A program made the position numbers and the translations under genes. Below, in pieces: positions 21,396 through 31,757 of a stretch of DNA of 64,000 nucleotides. This stretch comes from Nilaparvata lugens (lineage: Eukaryota; Arthropoda; Insecta; Hemiptera; Delphacidae): NCBI RefSeq assembly GCF_014356525.2, contig NC_052504.1, positions 102,224,387-102,288,386 of the forward strand, written 5' to 3'. Each line of letters starts with the position of its first letter. Position 1 is the first letter of the stretch. Under the pieces are notes generated by a model. That model was given only the letters and a program-made list of their open reading frames with translations, had not been told where the DNA came from and searched no databases.

Positions 21396-22356
21396 TTACA
21401 GATCCAGCACCAGCCGGTTGCCTTTGGCGCGCGAGCAGCAGATCAACAGGGTTTGCTGCGCCGCGCGCTCTTCGTCACTGAGATACTGATCGCGGTGATC
21501 GGCTTCCCCTTCGACGATGCGGGTTTCGCAGGTGCCGCAATGCCTTCGCGGCACAGGCACTCGACCTTGGCCGCCTTGCTGTTTTCCAGCGCCTGCAGGA
21601 TGGTCATGTCTTCCGCCACTTCAAGTCAATACCTGAGCGGGCCAGCACCAGCGTAAAGGCACCGCCCGCCGTGTCTTCGGCGGCGAAGGCTTCGCTGTGC
21701 AAGCGACCGGGGCGATGCCCAGTCGGCGGCGATCCGGTAAACCGCTTCGTTCAGCGCCGCCGGGCCGCAGAAGTAGATATGGGCACCGGGTTCCACGTCG
21801 GCCAGCGTCGCGCGACAGATCCAACCGGCCGTTAAGGCTGGAGACATGGCAACTGACGTTGTCGGTGAACGGCGCTTGCGTCAGCTGCTGCTGGAAGGCG
21901 TTGTGTTCCTCGCTGTGGAAGCAGTAGTGCAGATGATAGCGTTGCCCGCTGCGCTGCAGCTCGTGCAGATGGGCCATAAACGGGTGATGCCGATGCCGCC
22001 GGCGATCAGCACGTGATGCTGCGCCTCTGGCGCCAGCGCGAACAGGTTATTGGGGGTGCTGATGGTCAGCGTATCGCCGATCGCCAGCCGATCGTGCATG
22101 AAGTCGGAACGCCTTTGGAAGGGGACTCACGGCGCACGGCGATCTGGTAACGGTCGAGCTCGAACGGTGAGCTCAGCAGCGAATAGGCTTTGCTGTAACG
22201 CTGCTCGCCGTCCTGCATTTGCACGATGATGTGGCTGCCGCCGCTGAAGGCGGGCAGCGGCCGGCTTGCGGATCCGCCAGGGTAAGCGCGCTGACCTGTG
22301 CGGTGACGGGTTCGATGTCGGCGACGCGAAACATCAAGCATCTGATAGCTGGTCAT
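21396..22356 (-). CDS. cntB: Carnitine monooxygenase reductase subunit (YeaX/CntB)
   Basis: Electron-transfer partner of the Rieske oxygenase CntA. It passes electrons from NAD(P)H through a flavin and a plant-type 2Fe-2S cluster. Fragments in order: LPAFSGGSHIIVQMQDGEQRYS and AYSLLSSP (flavin domain), ISTPNNLFAL and VLIAGGIGIT (pyridine nucleotide domain), a YFCGPAALNEAVYR segment, and the C-terminal ferredoxin with CLCREGHCGTCETR and a fourth Cys in LLICCSRAKG, ending LVLDL. Size (about 320 residues) and ending match E. coli YeaX. Of two adjacent ATG codons I chose the second (22356), where GGAG lies six bases upstream. It is the last gene of the leftward carnitine block. At least six single-base breaks occur. 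Confidence 0.85.
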
Positions 22357-22396
22357 CATTGGCTCCAAAAGCGCGGCGTCCCCGCGCATGAAAAAG

Positions 22397-23832
22397 TTAT
22401 ACCGCCTGGCACAGGTATTTGAGCTCCAGATAGTCTTCGATGCCGTATTCGGAGCCTTCACGCCCCAGACCCGACTGCTTCACCCCGCCGAACGGGGCTA
22501 CCTCGTTGGAGATAAGGCCGGTATTGATGCCGACCATGCCGTACTCCAGCCGCTCCGAAACGCGCCAGATGCGCGCCGCATCGCGGGTGTAGAAGTAGGC
22601 GGCCAAGCCGTAAATGGTGTCGTTGGCCTGGCGGATCGCCTCGGCTTCGTCATCGAACACCACCAGCGGCGCGACCGGGCCGAAGATCTCTTCTTCCAGC
22701 AGCAGCGAGCGGGCTGCACGTCGCCCAGCACCTCGGCGTGAAGAATTGCCGCCCAGCGCGTGCGGCGTGGCGCCGGTCAGCACCTGAGCGCCTTTGCTCA
22801 GCGCGTCATGGAGCAGCTCCAGCACCTTGTCGCGCGCCTTGCGGTTGATCAGCGGGCGATCTGTACGCCGGTTCGAAGCCGTTGCCGACCTGTAGCGCCG
22901 CCACGCGGGCGACAAACTTCTCGGCAACTGTGGGTAAACGCCGCGCTGCACGTAGAACCGATTGACACAAAAGCAGGTCTGCCCGGCGTTGCGGTATTTG
23001 GCGATCAGCGCGCCTTCCACTGCGGCATCGATGTCCGCATCGTCAAACACGATGAACGGCGCGTTGCCGCCAGCTCCAGCGACACTTTCTTGATGGTGTC
23101 CGAGCTCTGGCGCATCAGCAGCCTGCCCACCGGCGTGGAGCCGGTAAAGCTCAGCTTACGCACTGCGGGTGGCGGTCAGCTCGGCGCCGATCGCCTGCGA
23201 GTTGCCGGTCACCACGTTGACACCCCGGCGGGAATGCCGGCGCGCTCGGCCAGCTCTGCCATCGCCAGCGCCGAGTAAGGGGTTTCGTTGGCGGGTTTGA
23301 CCACCAGCGTGCAGCCGGCCGCCAGCGCCGGCGCGGCCTTGCGGGTGATCATCGCCGCCGGGAAGTTCCAGGGCGTGATCGCCGCGCACACGCCGATGCC
23401 CTGTTTCAGCACCATCAGGCGTTTATCGCCGCTCGGCGAGGGAATGATGTCGCCATTGGTGCGCTTGGCCTGTTCGGCGAACCATTCGATAAAGGAGGCG
23501 GCGTAGCGGATCTCGCCCAGCGACTCCGCCAGCGGCTTGCCTTGCTCCAGCGTCATCAGGCTGGCCAGATCCTGCTGGTGTTCCAGCATCAGTTCGAACC
23601 AGCGGCGCAGCAGCTGGGCGCGTTGCTGTGCCGGCAGCGCGCGCCAGCCTTCCAGCGCCTGCTGGCGGCGTCGATCGCCCGCTGGGTTTCGGCCGTCGCC
23701 ATGTTGGGCAGCTGCCGATGAGTTGGCCGGTGGCGGGATCGCTCACCGGCAGGGTTTCCTGGTTGTCGGCATCGCGCCATTGCCGTTGATGTAGGCCTGT
23801 TGGCGGAATAGCGCCCGATCGGAAATATTCAC
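22397..23832 (-). CDS. Aldehyde dehydrogenase, probable malic semialdehyde dehydrogenase
   Basis: NAD(P)-dependent aldehyde dehydrogenase of the GabD-like family, about 480 residues. Visible parts: AYINGNG near the start, [36 protein letters not shown], the cofactor-binding [15 protein letters not shown] region (frame-broken near 23065), the catalytic-Cys loop [28 protein letters not shown], and the C-terminal [21 protein letters not shown]. It lies between the oxygenase and reductase genes of carnitine cleavage, whose product is malic semialdehyde, so oxidation of that aldehyde to malate is the likely job; succinate semialdehyde is the alternative. The start is a GTG at 23832 with GAGG five bases upstream; no ATG fits. 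At least six frame breaks are present. Confidence 0.8.
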
Positions 23833-23878
23833 AAGAACCTCACAAGTCAGGGGGAGGGGGCCCGTGGGCCCCGTCGCA

Positions 23879-24994
23879 TCAGGGTTGATAAACCTGCGCC
23901 AGCAGGTTGTGGAAGTGGGCGATGCCGTGTTCGCTGACGCCGCTGCCGGCGCCGTCGGCCATGATACGCCCCTGGCCGCGATAGCCGCGCGATTTGAGGC
24001 CTTTTTGCACGCTCTCCACCAGCCGCAAATCTTCCGGGCGGAACACGGTCGCGGTACCAGTCGATCAGTTTGAGGCTCGTCGCTCAAATCGGCGTTGGTG
24101 AAGTAGATGTCGTAGTGCTGCAGGGGTTTCTGCATCGACCGGGAATTCATAGATCACCGTCATCATGCCTTCAGCGGCGGCATGTTGAACATGGTGCACG
24201 GCCACAGCCAAATGCCGTGGAAGCTGGCTTCTTTTCCCTCTTCAAACTTGAACGACTGCTCGGAAGGGCGGGCGTAGCCGAACTGCAGCGTCCAGTTGCC
24301 GTGCAGGGTGTGCAGTAGCGGTCGACCTGCACCGAGTCGGCGAAGCCGGGGTGCGCCGGGCCGCAGTGGTAGCACTCGAGATAGTTGTCGACGATGTTCT
24401 TCCAGTTGGCCGGGGTACGGGTGACGAAGCGCGCCGCCAGCTTGAGATCGTCGACCTGTGGCAGGCTTCGCGCACTTTGGCGCCGAGGCCCGCAGCTGGT
24501 CTTCCACCGTGCCGGCCTGCGAGTCCAGATTGACGTAAATAAACCCGGCGTACTCTTCGACCCGCACCGGCATCAGGTGCGAGTTTTCCTTATCGAAGTT
24601 CTGCACGTTTTCGCAGTTGCGCGCGTGCGCCAGTTCGCCGTCCAGCTTGAACGCCCAGGCGTGATAAGGGCAGGTGATGACGTTTTTCGCCCGGCCGTCG
24701 CCCGCCAGCAGCTGGTGGCCGCGGTGCGGGCAGGACGTTGTTAAAGGCGCGCAGCACTTTGTCGCGGCCACGCACCACCAGAATGTTTTCACCGATGATC
24801 TCGCGGGTGATGTAGTCGTTCGGTTCGGCGAGCTCGCTGCGGTGCGCCACGCAAATCCAGCTGGTGGCGAACACCTGCTCTTTTCGTGCTCGAACGCCGC
24901 CTGGTGGGTATAGAACCGGGCGGAATGGTGTAGCCTCGCGGGCGTCGGCGCAGAAATCTTTCGGTAAGGTAAATTCAGGGATCAGAGTGCTCAT
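23879..24994 (-). CDS. cntA: Carnitine monooxygenase, Rieske oxygenase subunit (YeaW/CntA)
   Basis: Catalytic subunit that cleaves L-carnitine (and related quaternary amines) to trimethylamine and malic semialdehyde with O2. The N-terminus starts [20 protein letters not shown]. The Rieske centre is visible as CPHRGH and, 16 residues on, CPYHAW, giving Cys-x-His ... Cys-x2-His. AGFIYVNLD follows, then the catalytic mononuclear-iron domain (frame-broken). About 372 residues, the normal length of CntA. The ATG at 24994 is preceded by an AGAGGAGG site and overlaps the probable stop of the carrier gene. At least six single-base breaks occur. General Rieske dioxygenases are the alternative, but the neighbours favour carnitine. 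Confidence 0.87.
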
Positions 24995-26618
24995 AAGTTA
25001 ACCTCCTCTTTTCTTATTGTCATTTCGCCATAGGGCGCGGTTGATACGACGATGGAGCGGAGAGTTCGGGCGGCCGGCGGCGCCTCGGGCAGCGCCGGCG
25101 CGCTGCTTTCGATCAGGTGAGCCGGAATGGCCGCGTAGCCTGCTTCAGCCAGCGGGCGAAGCCGTAGGTTTCACCAGCAGCACCAGCAGGAACGGCAGCG
25201 CGGTCAGGATCACCGTGGTTTTCATGGTGTCCAGCGAGGCGCCGGTGAACAGGATCGACAGCGGGATCAGGGTGATCACCACGCACCAGAACAGGCGCAG
25301 CATTGGGCTGGGATCTTGCCCCTCCTGCAGGTTGCGGGTGCTGGTGGCGGCCATGGTGTAGGCCACCGCGTCCATGTGCGAGGCCAGGAAATGATCATGA
25401 TGAACAGATAGGCAGCCAGGAACAGCTTGCCGAGCGGCAGCGCCGTCAGCAGCATCTGCACGGCGGTTCGCCGCCCTGGGTGCTGAGGATATCGGCACGT
25501 TGAGCTGCCCGCTGATGAACTTGTGCATGGCGTAGCTTTCCAGCGAGCCGAAGAAGAACCAGCAGCCGAGGGTGCTGCCGAGCAACAGCGCCCAGATAAC
25601 CTCTTTAATCTTGCGGCCGCGCGAGACGCGGGTGACGAACATCGCCACGCCCGGGGTGTAAGAGATACCCGAGCCAGTAGAACACCGTCCAGCTGCGGCT
25701 GAAGCTGCCGTCGCCCATCGGATCGGTGAACAGACTCATCTGCAGGAAGTTTTGCGCCGTCAGGCCGATGGCGTTGATGGTGTTGTTGATGGTGAACTCG
25801 GTGGGGCCGACCAGCAGCACCAACCCGGCGAAGACGAAAGCGCCCCAGCCGACCATTTTGCTCAGGCGCTGCATGCCACCGTCGATGCCGATGTAGGAGC
25901 TGAGGCAGAAAATCACCGCCGCCAGCAGGATCACCGTCGCCTGCACCACGAAATTGTCGGGGATGCCGGTCAGCGCCGTCAGCCCGCGAGTAAGGTGGAG
26001 GCGGTCAGCACCAGCGAAATTGTGAGGGCGCCGACGGTGGCGACCAGGAAAATCAGATCCACCATCCGCCCGATCGGGCCGTTGGCGCGCACGCCGGTGA
26101 TGGCGGAAATGATCCCCGACAGGCTGAGCCTTTGTTCTTACGCACGTGGAAGTGGTAGGCCATGATCAGCGAGGCGAGGGCATAGGTTGCCCAAGGCTCA
26201 GGCCCCAGTGGAAGAAGGAGTAGCTGATGCTGTATTCCAGCGCCTTCGGGTGCGCGGCGCGATGTTCAGCCCTGGCGTCTGGTAGTAATACGCCCACTCC
26301 ATTACCCCCCAATACAGGGTGGACGAGCCGAGGCCGGCGCAGATGAACATGAACAGCCAGGCCAGCGTGGAGTATTGCGGTTTGCCTTCGCCGAGGCGGA
26401 TGTTGCCGTATTTGCTCAACGCCAGATACAGCACCACCAGCAGGGCGATCAGCACAGATTTGAATGGTTGAACCGAACAGCCGGGTGACGCCGTTGAAAA
26501 TGGTGTTGGCGATAAGCGCGGATTGAGCCGGAAAGAGCATCAGGCAAATGGCGATCAGCGCAATACTGCACAAGCTGATGGCGATGAGCGTGACATCCTT
26601 TTTAGGGGTGCTCTGCAT
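24991..26618 (-). CDS. BCCT-family transporter, probable carnitine/betaine carrier (YeaV-like)
   Basis: Inner-membrane betaine/carnitine/choline-type transporter with about twelve hydrophobic segments. The start [18 protein letters not shown] has a clear first membrane helix. [20 protein letters not shown] is the conserved BCCT region, followed by [33 protein letters not shown], and SWTVFYW running into [18 protein letters not shown]. The Gly-Ser-Gly after FYW replaces the aromatic WAWW of CaiT and BetP. It sits first in the block with cntA, so carnitine uptake is inferred. About six frame breaks are present. The 3' end is uncertain: one frame reads through to a TGA overlapping the cntA ATG, another stops near 25107. 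Confidence 0.8.
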
Positions 26619-26937
26619 GGGAGTGAACTCCTGTTATCGGGGTGGGCCGGTGCGCGAAGCGTAGGGTGCGCCCGGGCCTTATTGGTTTGAACCCTTTGTT
26701 TTGTTACACCGCGAGGAGCAAACGCCCCGGCAAAACGCCGCCGAGAATATTTACTCTTCATTAACATTTTCGAGGTGCACAAATTACAGGAGGGCCACAA
26801 TTGGGGCATCTGTAAAAGGATAAAACACAGTATGTAAACAATTTGTTGTGATCTTGGCCGGGGTATTGGCGTGCTTTCTGCGGTGGTTTTCAGCGGATTT
26901 GCGGCGGCGATCGAAGCGGAAAAACGGACGTGGCAAA
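26619..26937. promoter_or_regulatory. Intergenic region upstream of the BCCT-cntA block
   Basis: About 320 bases between the dmlA 3' hairpin and the BCCT start. The middle (about 26750-26860) is AT-rich, in contrast with its surroundings, and is the likely place of the leftward promoter. No operator is identified with confidence. Confidence 0.4.
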
Positions 26938-26938
26938 G

Positions 26939-26960
26939 CAGGGCGCGAAAGGGCGCCCTG
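26939..26960 (-). terminator. Hairpin after dmlA
   Basis: CAGGGCGC and GCGCCCTG form a perfect 8-bp stem about 20 bases past the dmlA stop. The tail on the minus strand is only weakly T-rich. Confidence 0.55.
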
Positions 26961-26980
26961 CGCAGGAAAAACGGTGATGC

Positions 26981-28054
26981 TTAGCGTTGCAGCAGGGCGG
27001 CGATCGCCTGGCCAACTTGCTGGGTGGAGGCATCGCCGCGCATGTCCGGCGTACGCGGCCCGTCGGCGATGATGCGCTCGATCGCCTGCAGGATGCCGTC
27101 GTGCGCCTGGCGGTAACGGGCATCGCCGTCGCCGAGGAATCCAGCATCTCGCGCCGCTCCAGATCATGGCGATCGGGTTGGATATTCTTGCCGAAAAGTC
27201 CGGCGCCGAGCGTGTACCGGTTCGAACAGCGACGGGAAGTTGCGCTCCGGGTTCAGGTTGGCCGACGGCGCAATGCCGATGGTGCCGGTGCAGGCCGGGC
27301 CGAGATCCGACAAAATATCGCCGAACAGGTTGGAGGCCACCACCACATCGAAGCGTTCGGGGTCAGCACGAAGCGCGCGCACAGATATCGATGTGCTGGT
27401 TTGTCCCAGCCGATATCAGGGTACTGGCGCGCCATCTCCGCCACGCGCTCATCCCAGTACGGCATGCTGATGGCCATGCCGTTGGACTTGGTGGCGGCGG
27501 TCAGGCGTTTGCGGGGCGCTGCTGCGCCAGCTCGAAGGCGTATTTCAGAATGCGGTCCACGCCCTGACGGGTGAAGACCGATTCCTGGATCACCATCTCG
27601 CGTTCGGTGCCTTCGAACATCCGCCCGCCGAGCGAAGAGTATTCCCCTTCGGTATTTTCGCGCACCACGTAGAAATCGATGTCGCCGGCTGCTTGTTCGC
27701 CAGCGGGCAGGGCACGCGGGAAACAGCCGCACCGGGCGCAGGTTGACGTACTGCTCGAAGTCGCGGCGGAATTCAGCAGCGAACCCCACAGCGAAATGTG
27801 ATCGGGCACCGTATCCGGCCAGCCGACGGCGCCGAAATAGATGGCGTCGAAGCCTTGAGCTGCTCAAACCAATCGTCAGGCATCATCTGGCCGTGGTGCT
27901 GGTAGTAGTCGCAGCTGGCCCACTCGAAGGTGTTGAATTCCAGCGACAGATCCCAGCGCGCCGCCGCGCGCCTGCAATACCCGTATGCCTTCCGGCAACA
28001 CTTCCCGCCCGATACCGTCCCGGGGATAGCGGCAATCTTTGAAGTTTTGCTCAT
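26981..28054 (-). CDS. dmlA: D-malate / tartrate dehydrogenase, decarboxylating (DmlA/YeaU)
   Basis: NAD-dependent beta-decarboxylating dehydrogenase that converts D-malate to pyruvate. Recognised by [63 protein letters not shown], the substrate-binding [39 protein letters not shown] and the end AIAALLQR. Length (about 360 residues) is normal for TtuC/DmlA. The E. coli homologue yeaU sits beside yeaT and yeaV-X, the same neighbours as here, so it takes the malate made from carnitine on to pyruvate. It is divergent from the LysR gene 110 bases away. At least six single-base breaks. Confidence 0.87.
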
Positions 28055-28165
28055 ACAGAGGTCTCATTTGTAGGTAGGGGAGATTGACAACACTGTTATC
28101 CTATAATTGACTAACTGTTAATCAATCTCGAAAACGGTGAAACATAAAACACGAATCATGAAAAT

Positions 28166-29091
28166 ATGCCGATCCTGAGTGACCTGCGGGTGTTCGTGCT
28201 GGTGGCGCGCCGCGCCGGGTTTGCCGCCGCCGCCGAAGAGCTGGGCGTGTCGCCGGCCTTTATCAGCAAACGCATCGCGTTGCTGGAAAAGGCGCTGGAC
28301 GTGTCGCTGCTGCACCGCACCACGCGGCGGGTGGCGATCACCGAGGACGGCGAGCGCATCTACGAATGGGCGCAGCGCATTCTCAACGATGTCGATCAGA
28401 TGATGGACGAACTGTCCGAGGTGCGTCAGGCGCCGCAGGGCATGCTGCGCGTAGTCACAGCTTCGGCTTCGGCCGGCGCTTCGTGGCCCCGGCGCTGTCG
28501 GCGCTGGCGCGGGAGTATCCGCAGCTGGAGCTGCGGCTTGACGTGTCCGATCGGTTGGTGGATCTGGTCAGCGAAGGGTTCGATCTGGATATCCGCATCG
28601 GCGACGATATCGCCCCTAATCTGATCGCGCGCAAGCTGGCGGACAACCAGCGCATCCTGTGCGCTTCGCCGGCGTATCTGCAGCGCCACGGCGTGCCGAA
28701 AAGCGTGGCGGAGCTGGCGGCCGCGCTTGCCTGGTGATCAAGGAGCGCGATCACCCGTTCGGGCTGTGGCGGTTGCAGGGGCCAGGCGGCGAAGAGACGG
28801 TGAAGGTGACGGGGGCGCTGGCGTCGAACCACGGTGAAATCGTGCACCAGTGGTGCCTGGACGGGCAGGGCGTTGCGCTGCGTTCCGCCTGGGACGTGAA
28901 AGAGAACATCGACAGCGGCAGGTTGGTGCACATTCTGCCGGAGTATTTTCAGCCGGCCAACATCTGGGCGGTGTACGTTTCCGGCTGGCAACGTCGGCGA
29001 AAGTGCGGTGACGGTCGAATTTTTGCGCGACTATTTCCGTGAGCACTACGGCGAAACGGGGGCGGCGAGTGAAAATTCGCCGCGGCCTTGA
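28166..29091 (+). CDS. dmlR: LysR-family regulator (DmlR/YeaT-like)
   Basis: LysR-type transcription factor of about 309 residues. The N-terminal winged helix-turn-helix is intact: FVLVARRAGFAAAAEELGVS then FISKRIALLEKALDVSLLHRTTRRV. The effector domain follows in pieces: APALSALAREYPQLELRLD, LVDLVSEGFDLDIRIGD, LIARKLADNQRILCASPAYL, a stretch around GEIVHQWCLDGQGVALRS, and FLRDYFREHYGE near the end. Breaks occur near 28458, 28728 and 28990. It is divergent from dmlA, the classic arrangement for a LysR activator and its target, so control of dmlA, and perhaps of the whole carnitine block, by malate or carnitine products is inferred. No strong ribosome site is seen before 28166. Confidence 0.82.
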
Positions 29092-29400
29092 GGCCAAAAA
29101 TGGGCGCCAGATCATCTTATGCTCGTAAAACTCCCCTCCGTTACTTGTGGAACTGTTGCACCTGTTCCTTTTGCCAAACTTTGGTTTATGCTCAGCTGAA
29201 GCGTTTCAGTTGAAGCACTCTTCGACAGAAATGCCGATGTGACGGCGGCGAAAAGCCGCTGAAGCGCGGGAATAATGCAAACGCGGCGATTCACAGCGGG
29301 CGGTGCGATCCACTACTCTATGCGGGTTAGTGAGACAACCAGTCAGCGCCGGCCGGCGCCGGTGAGTCAGCCCGGCGGGACGCCCTTTTTCAGGAGCAGC
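29092..29400. promoter_or_regulatory. Upstream region of the epd-pgk-fbaA operon
   Basis: About 310 bases without a gene. It holds the Cra-like palindrome described at 29195-29210. A GGAGCA ribosome site precedes the epd ATG. Confidence 0.55.
29195..29210. promoter_or_regulatory. Candidate Cra (FruR) operator
   Basis: GCTGAAGCGTTTCAGT is a near-perfect palindrome matching the Cra pattern TGAAnCGnTTCA. In E. coli the epd-pgk-fbaA genes are repressed by Cra, so the site fits its place, about 190 bases before the epd start. Confidence 0.6.
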
Positions 29401-30414
29401 ATGACCATCCGCATAGCGATAAACGGCTTTGGCCGCATCGGCCGCAGCGTATTGCGCGCACTGTACGAATCGGGACGACGGGCGGAAATCTCCGTGGTGG
29501 CGATCAACGAGCTGGCGAATGCCGAGGCATGGCCCATCTGCTGAAGTACGATTCCAGCCACGGTCGCTTCGCCTGGGATGTGCGGCAAGAGTGCGACACG
29601 CTGAGCGTCGGGGACGACGCGATTCGCCTGTTGCACCAGCCGGCGGTGGAGCAGTTGCCCTGGGGCGAGCTGGGCGTCGACGTGGTGCTGGATTGCAGCG
29701 GCGTGTACGGCAGCCGGGCGGATGCGAAGCCCATCTGGCGGCGGGGGCGAAGAAAGTGCTGTTCGCCCATCCGGGCGGCAACGATCTGGACGCTACCATC
29801 GTGTTCGGCGTCAACCATCAGACGCTGTTGGCGGAACATCGCATCGTGTCCAACGCCTCGTGCACCACCAACTGCATTATTCCGGTGATCAAGCTGCTGG
29901 ACGACGCCTACAGCATCGAATCCGGCACCGTGACCACCATTCACTCGGCGATGACGATCAGCCGGTGATCGACGCGTATCACGCGGATTTGCGGCGCACC
30001 CGTGCGGCGAGCCAGTCGATCATTCCGGTCGACACCAAGTTGGCCGCGGGCATCACCCGTATCTTCCCGCAGTTTTGCGATCGCTTCGAGGCTATCTCGG
30101 TGCGCGTGCCGACCATCAACGTGACGGCTATCGATCTTAGCGTCAGCGTGAGCGCCGCGGTGAAGGTGGCGGAGGTCAACCAGCTGTTGCAAAAGGCCGC
30201 ACGGGAGTCATTTCGTGGTATAGTTGACTACACGGAATTACCATTGGTCTCGATCGATTTTAACCATGACCCGCACAGCGCTATCGTCGACGGTACGCAG
30301 ACCCGGGTCAGCGGGCAGCACCTGATAAAGACCTTGGTCTGGTGCGACAATGAATGGGGCTTTGCCAATCGGATGTTGGATACCACACGGGCAATGGCCG
30401 CCAGCGGTTTCTAG
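29401..30414 (+). CDS. epd: D-erythrose-4-phosphate dehydrogenase
   Basis: Oxidises erythrose 4-phosphate to 4-phosphoerythronate, the first step of the deoxyxylulose-dependent pyridoxal phosphate route. It is a GapA paralogue: NAD-binding [46 protein letters not shown], the catalytic-Cys segment [20 protein letters not shown], and the C-terminal [29 protein letters not shown] is the substrate-contact region, differing from the glyceraldehyde enzyme. The span gives about 338 residues, the E. coli size. Breaks lie near 29525, 29720 and 29955. It is first in the conserved epd-pgk-fbaA operon. Confidence 0.92.
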
Positions 30415-30483
30415 TACGGCGGCGCCGGCGTGACAGGCGCGCTGCTCAGCAATTTTATAGAGATTCAATAAAGAGGGTTCACC

Positions 30484-31643
30484 ATGTCTGTATTAAGATG
30501 ACCGATCTGGATCTGGCGGTAAACGCGTACTGATCCGCTCCGATCTGAACGTGCCGGTAAAAGACGGTAAAGTGACTTCCGACGCGCGTATCCGCGCTTC
30601 CCTGCCGACTATCGAAGCTGCGCTGAAGCAAGGCGCCCGCGTGATGGTGACCTCCCACCTGGGTCGTCCTACCGAAGGCGAGTACAACGAAGAATTCTCC
30701 CTGCTGCCTGTGGTCACCTACCTGAAAGATCACCTGAAATCCCCAGTACGTCTGGCGAAGGATTATCTGGATGGCGTCGACGTCGCCGAAGGCGAACTGG
30801 TGGTGCTGGAAAACGTCCGTTTCAACAAGGCGAGAAGAAAGACGACGAAACCCTGTCCAAGAAATACGCGGCGCTGTGCGACGTGTACGTGATGGATGCC
30901 TTCGGTACCGCGCACCGCGCGCAGGCTTCCACCCACGGCGTGGGCAAGTTTGCGCCTGTCGCCTGTGCCGGCCCGCTGCTGTCCGCCGAGCTGGAAGCGC
31001 TGGGCAAGGCCCTGGGCAACCCTGCCCGTCCGATGGTCGCCATCGTGGGCGGTTCTAAAGTGTCCACCAAACTGACCGTGCTGGATTCCCTGTCCAAAAT
31101 CGCCGATCAGCTGATCGTCGGCGGCGGCATCGCCAACACCTTCGTGGCGGCGCAGGGCAACAACGTGGGCCAGTCCCTGTACGAACCTGATCTGATCCCG
31201 AACGCGCAGAAACTGCTGGAAACCTGCGACATCCCGGTTCCGACCGACGTGCGCGTCGCGACCGAGTTCTCCGAAACTGCGACCGCGACCGTGAAGCAGG
31301 CCAACGAGATCCAGGACAACGAGCAAATTCTGGATATGGGCGACGTCTCTGCCGAGCGTCTGGCCGTTATCCTGAAGAACGCCAAGACCATTCTGTGGAA
31401 TGGCCCGGTTGGCGTATTCGAGTTCCCTAACTTCCGTAAGGGCACCGAAATTGTCGCCCGCGCGATCGCCGATAGCGACGCTTTCTCTATCGCTGGCGGC
31501 GGCGACACTCTGGCAGCCATCGATCTGTTCGGTATCGCTGACAAATTTCCTACATCTCCACCGGCGGTGGCGCATTCCTGGAATTCGTTGAAGGGAAACC
31601 GCTGCCTGCAGTCGTGATGCTGGAAGAGCGCGCTAAGCAGTAA
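30484..31643 (+). CDS. pgk: Phosphoglycerate kinase
   Basis: Glycolytic enzyme that makes ATP from 1,3-bisphosphoglycerate. Clear family blocks: [86 protein letters not shown], the nucleotide loop [31 protein letters not shown] and [17 protein letters not shown] residues. Adding the four lost bases (near 30493, 30520, 30830 and 31548, each in a short run of one base) gives 387 residues, exactly the E. coli length. The ATG at 30484 has AGAGGG upstream. Since this gene is normally indispensable, its breaks are the best evidence that the frameshifts are sequence errors. Confidence 0.96.
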
Positions 31644-31656
31644 TTCAGACAACGGG

Positions 31657-31679
31657 AGGCGAAAGCCGCCTTTGTTTTA
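31657..31679 (+). terminator. Weak hairpin between pgk and fbaA
   Basis: AGGCG and CGCCT around a five-base loop, followed by TTGTTTTAT. It is short and probably only partly effective, so an attenuator between operon genes is possible. Confidence 0.35.
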
Positions 31680-31757
31680 TACCGCGCGGCTAATGCTGCG
31701 CGGCGTGAAAACATCGATTTACATCCATCTACGGCCGACGAAACAGGACAAAGTAAC

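Noticed and set aside
30763..31575. Long minus-strand frame of 270 codons inside pgk
   Set aside because: It is the antisense shadow of a GC-rich, strongly conserved gene; its translation has no family resemblance.
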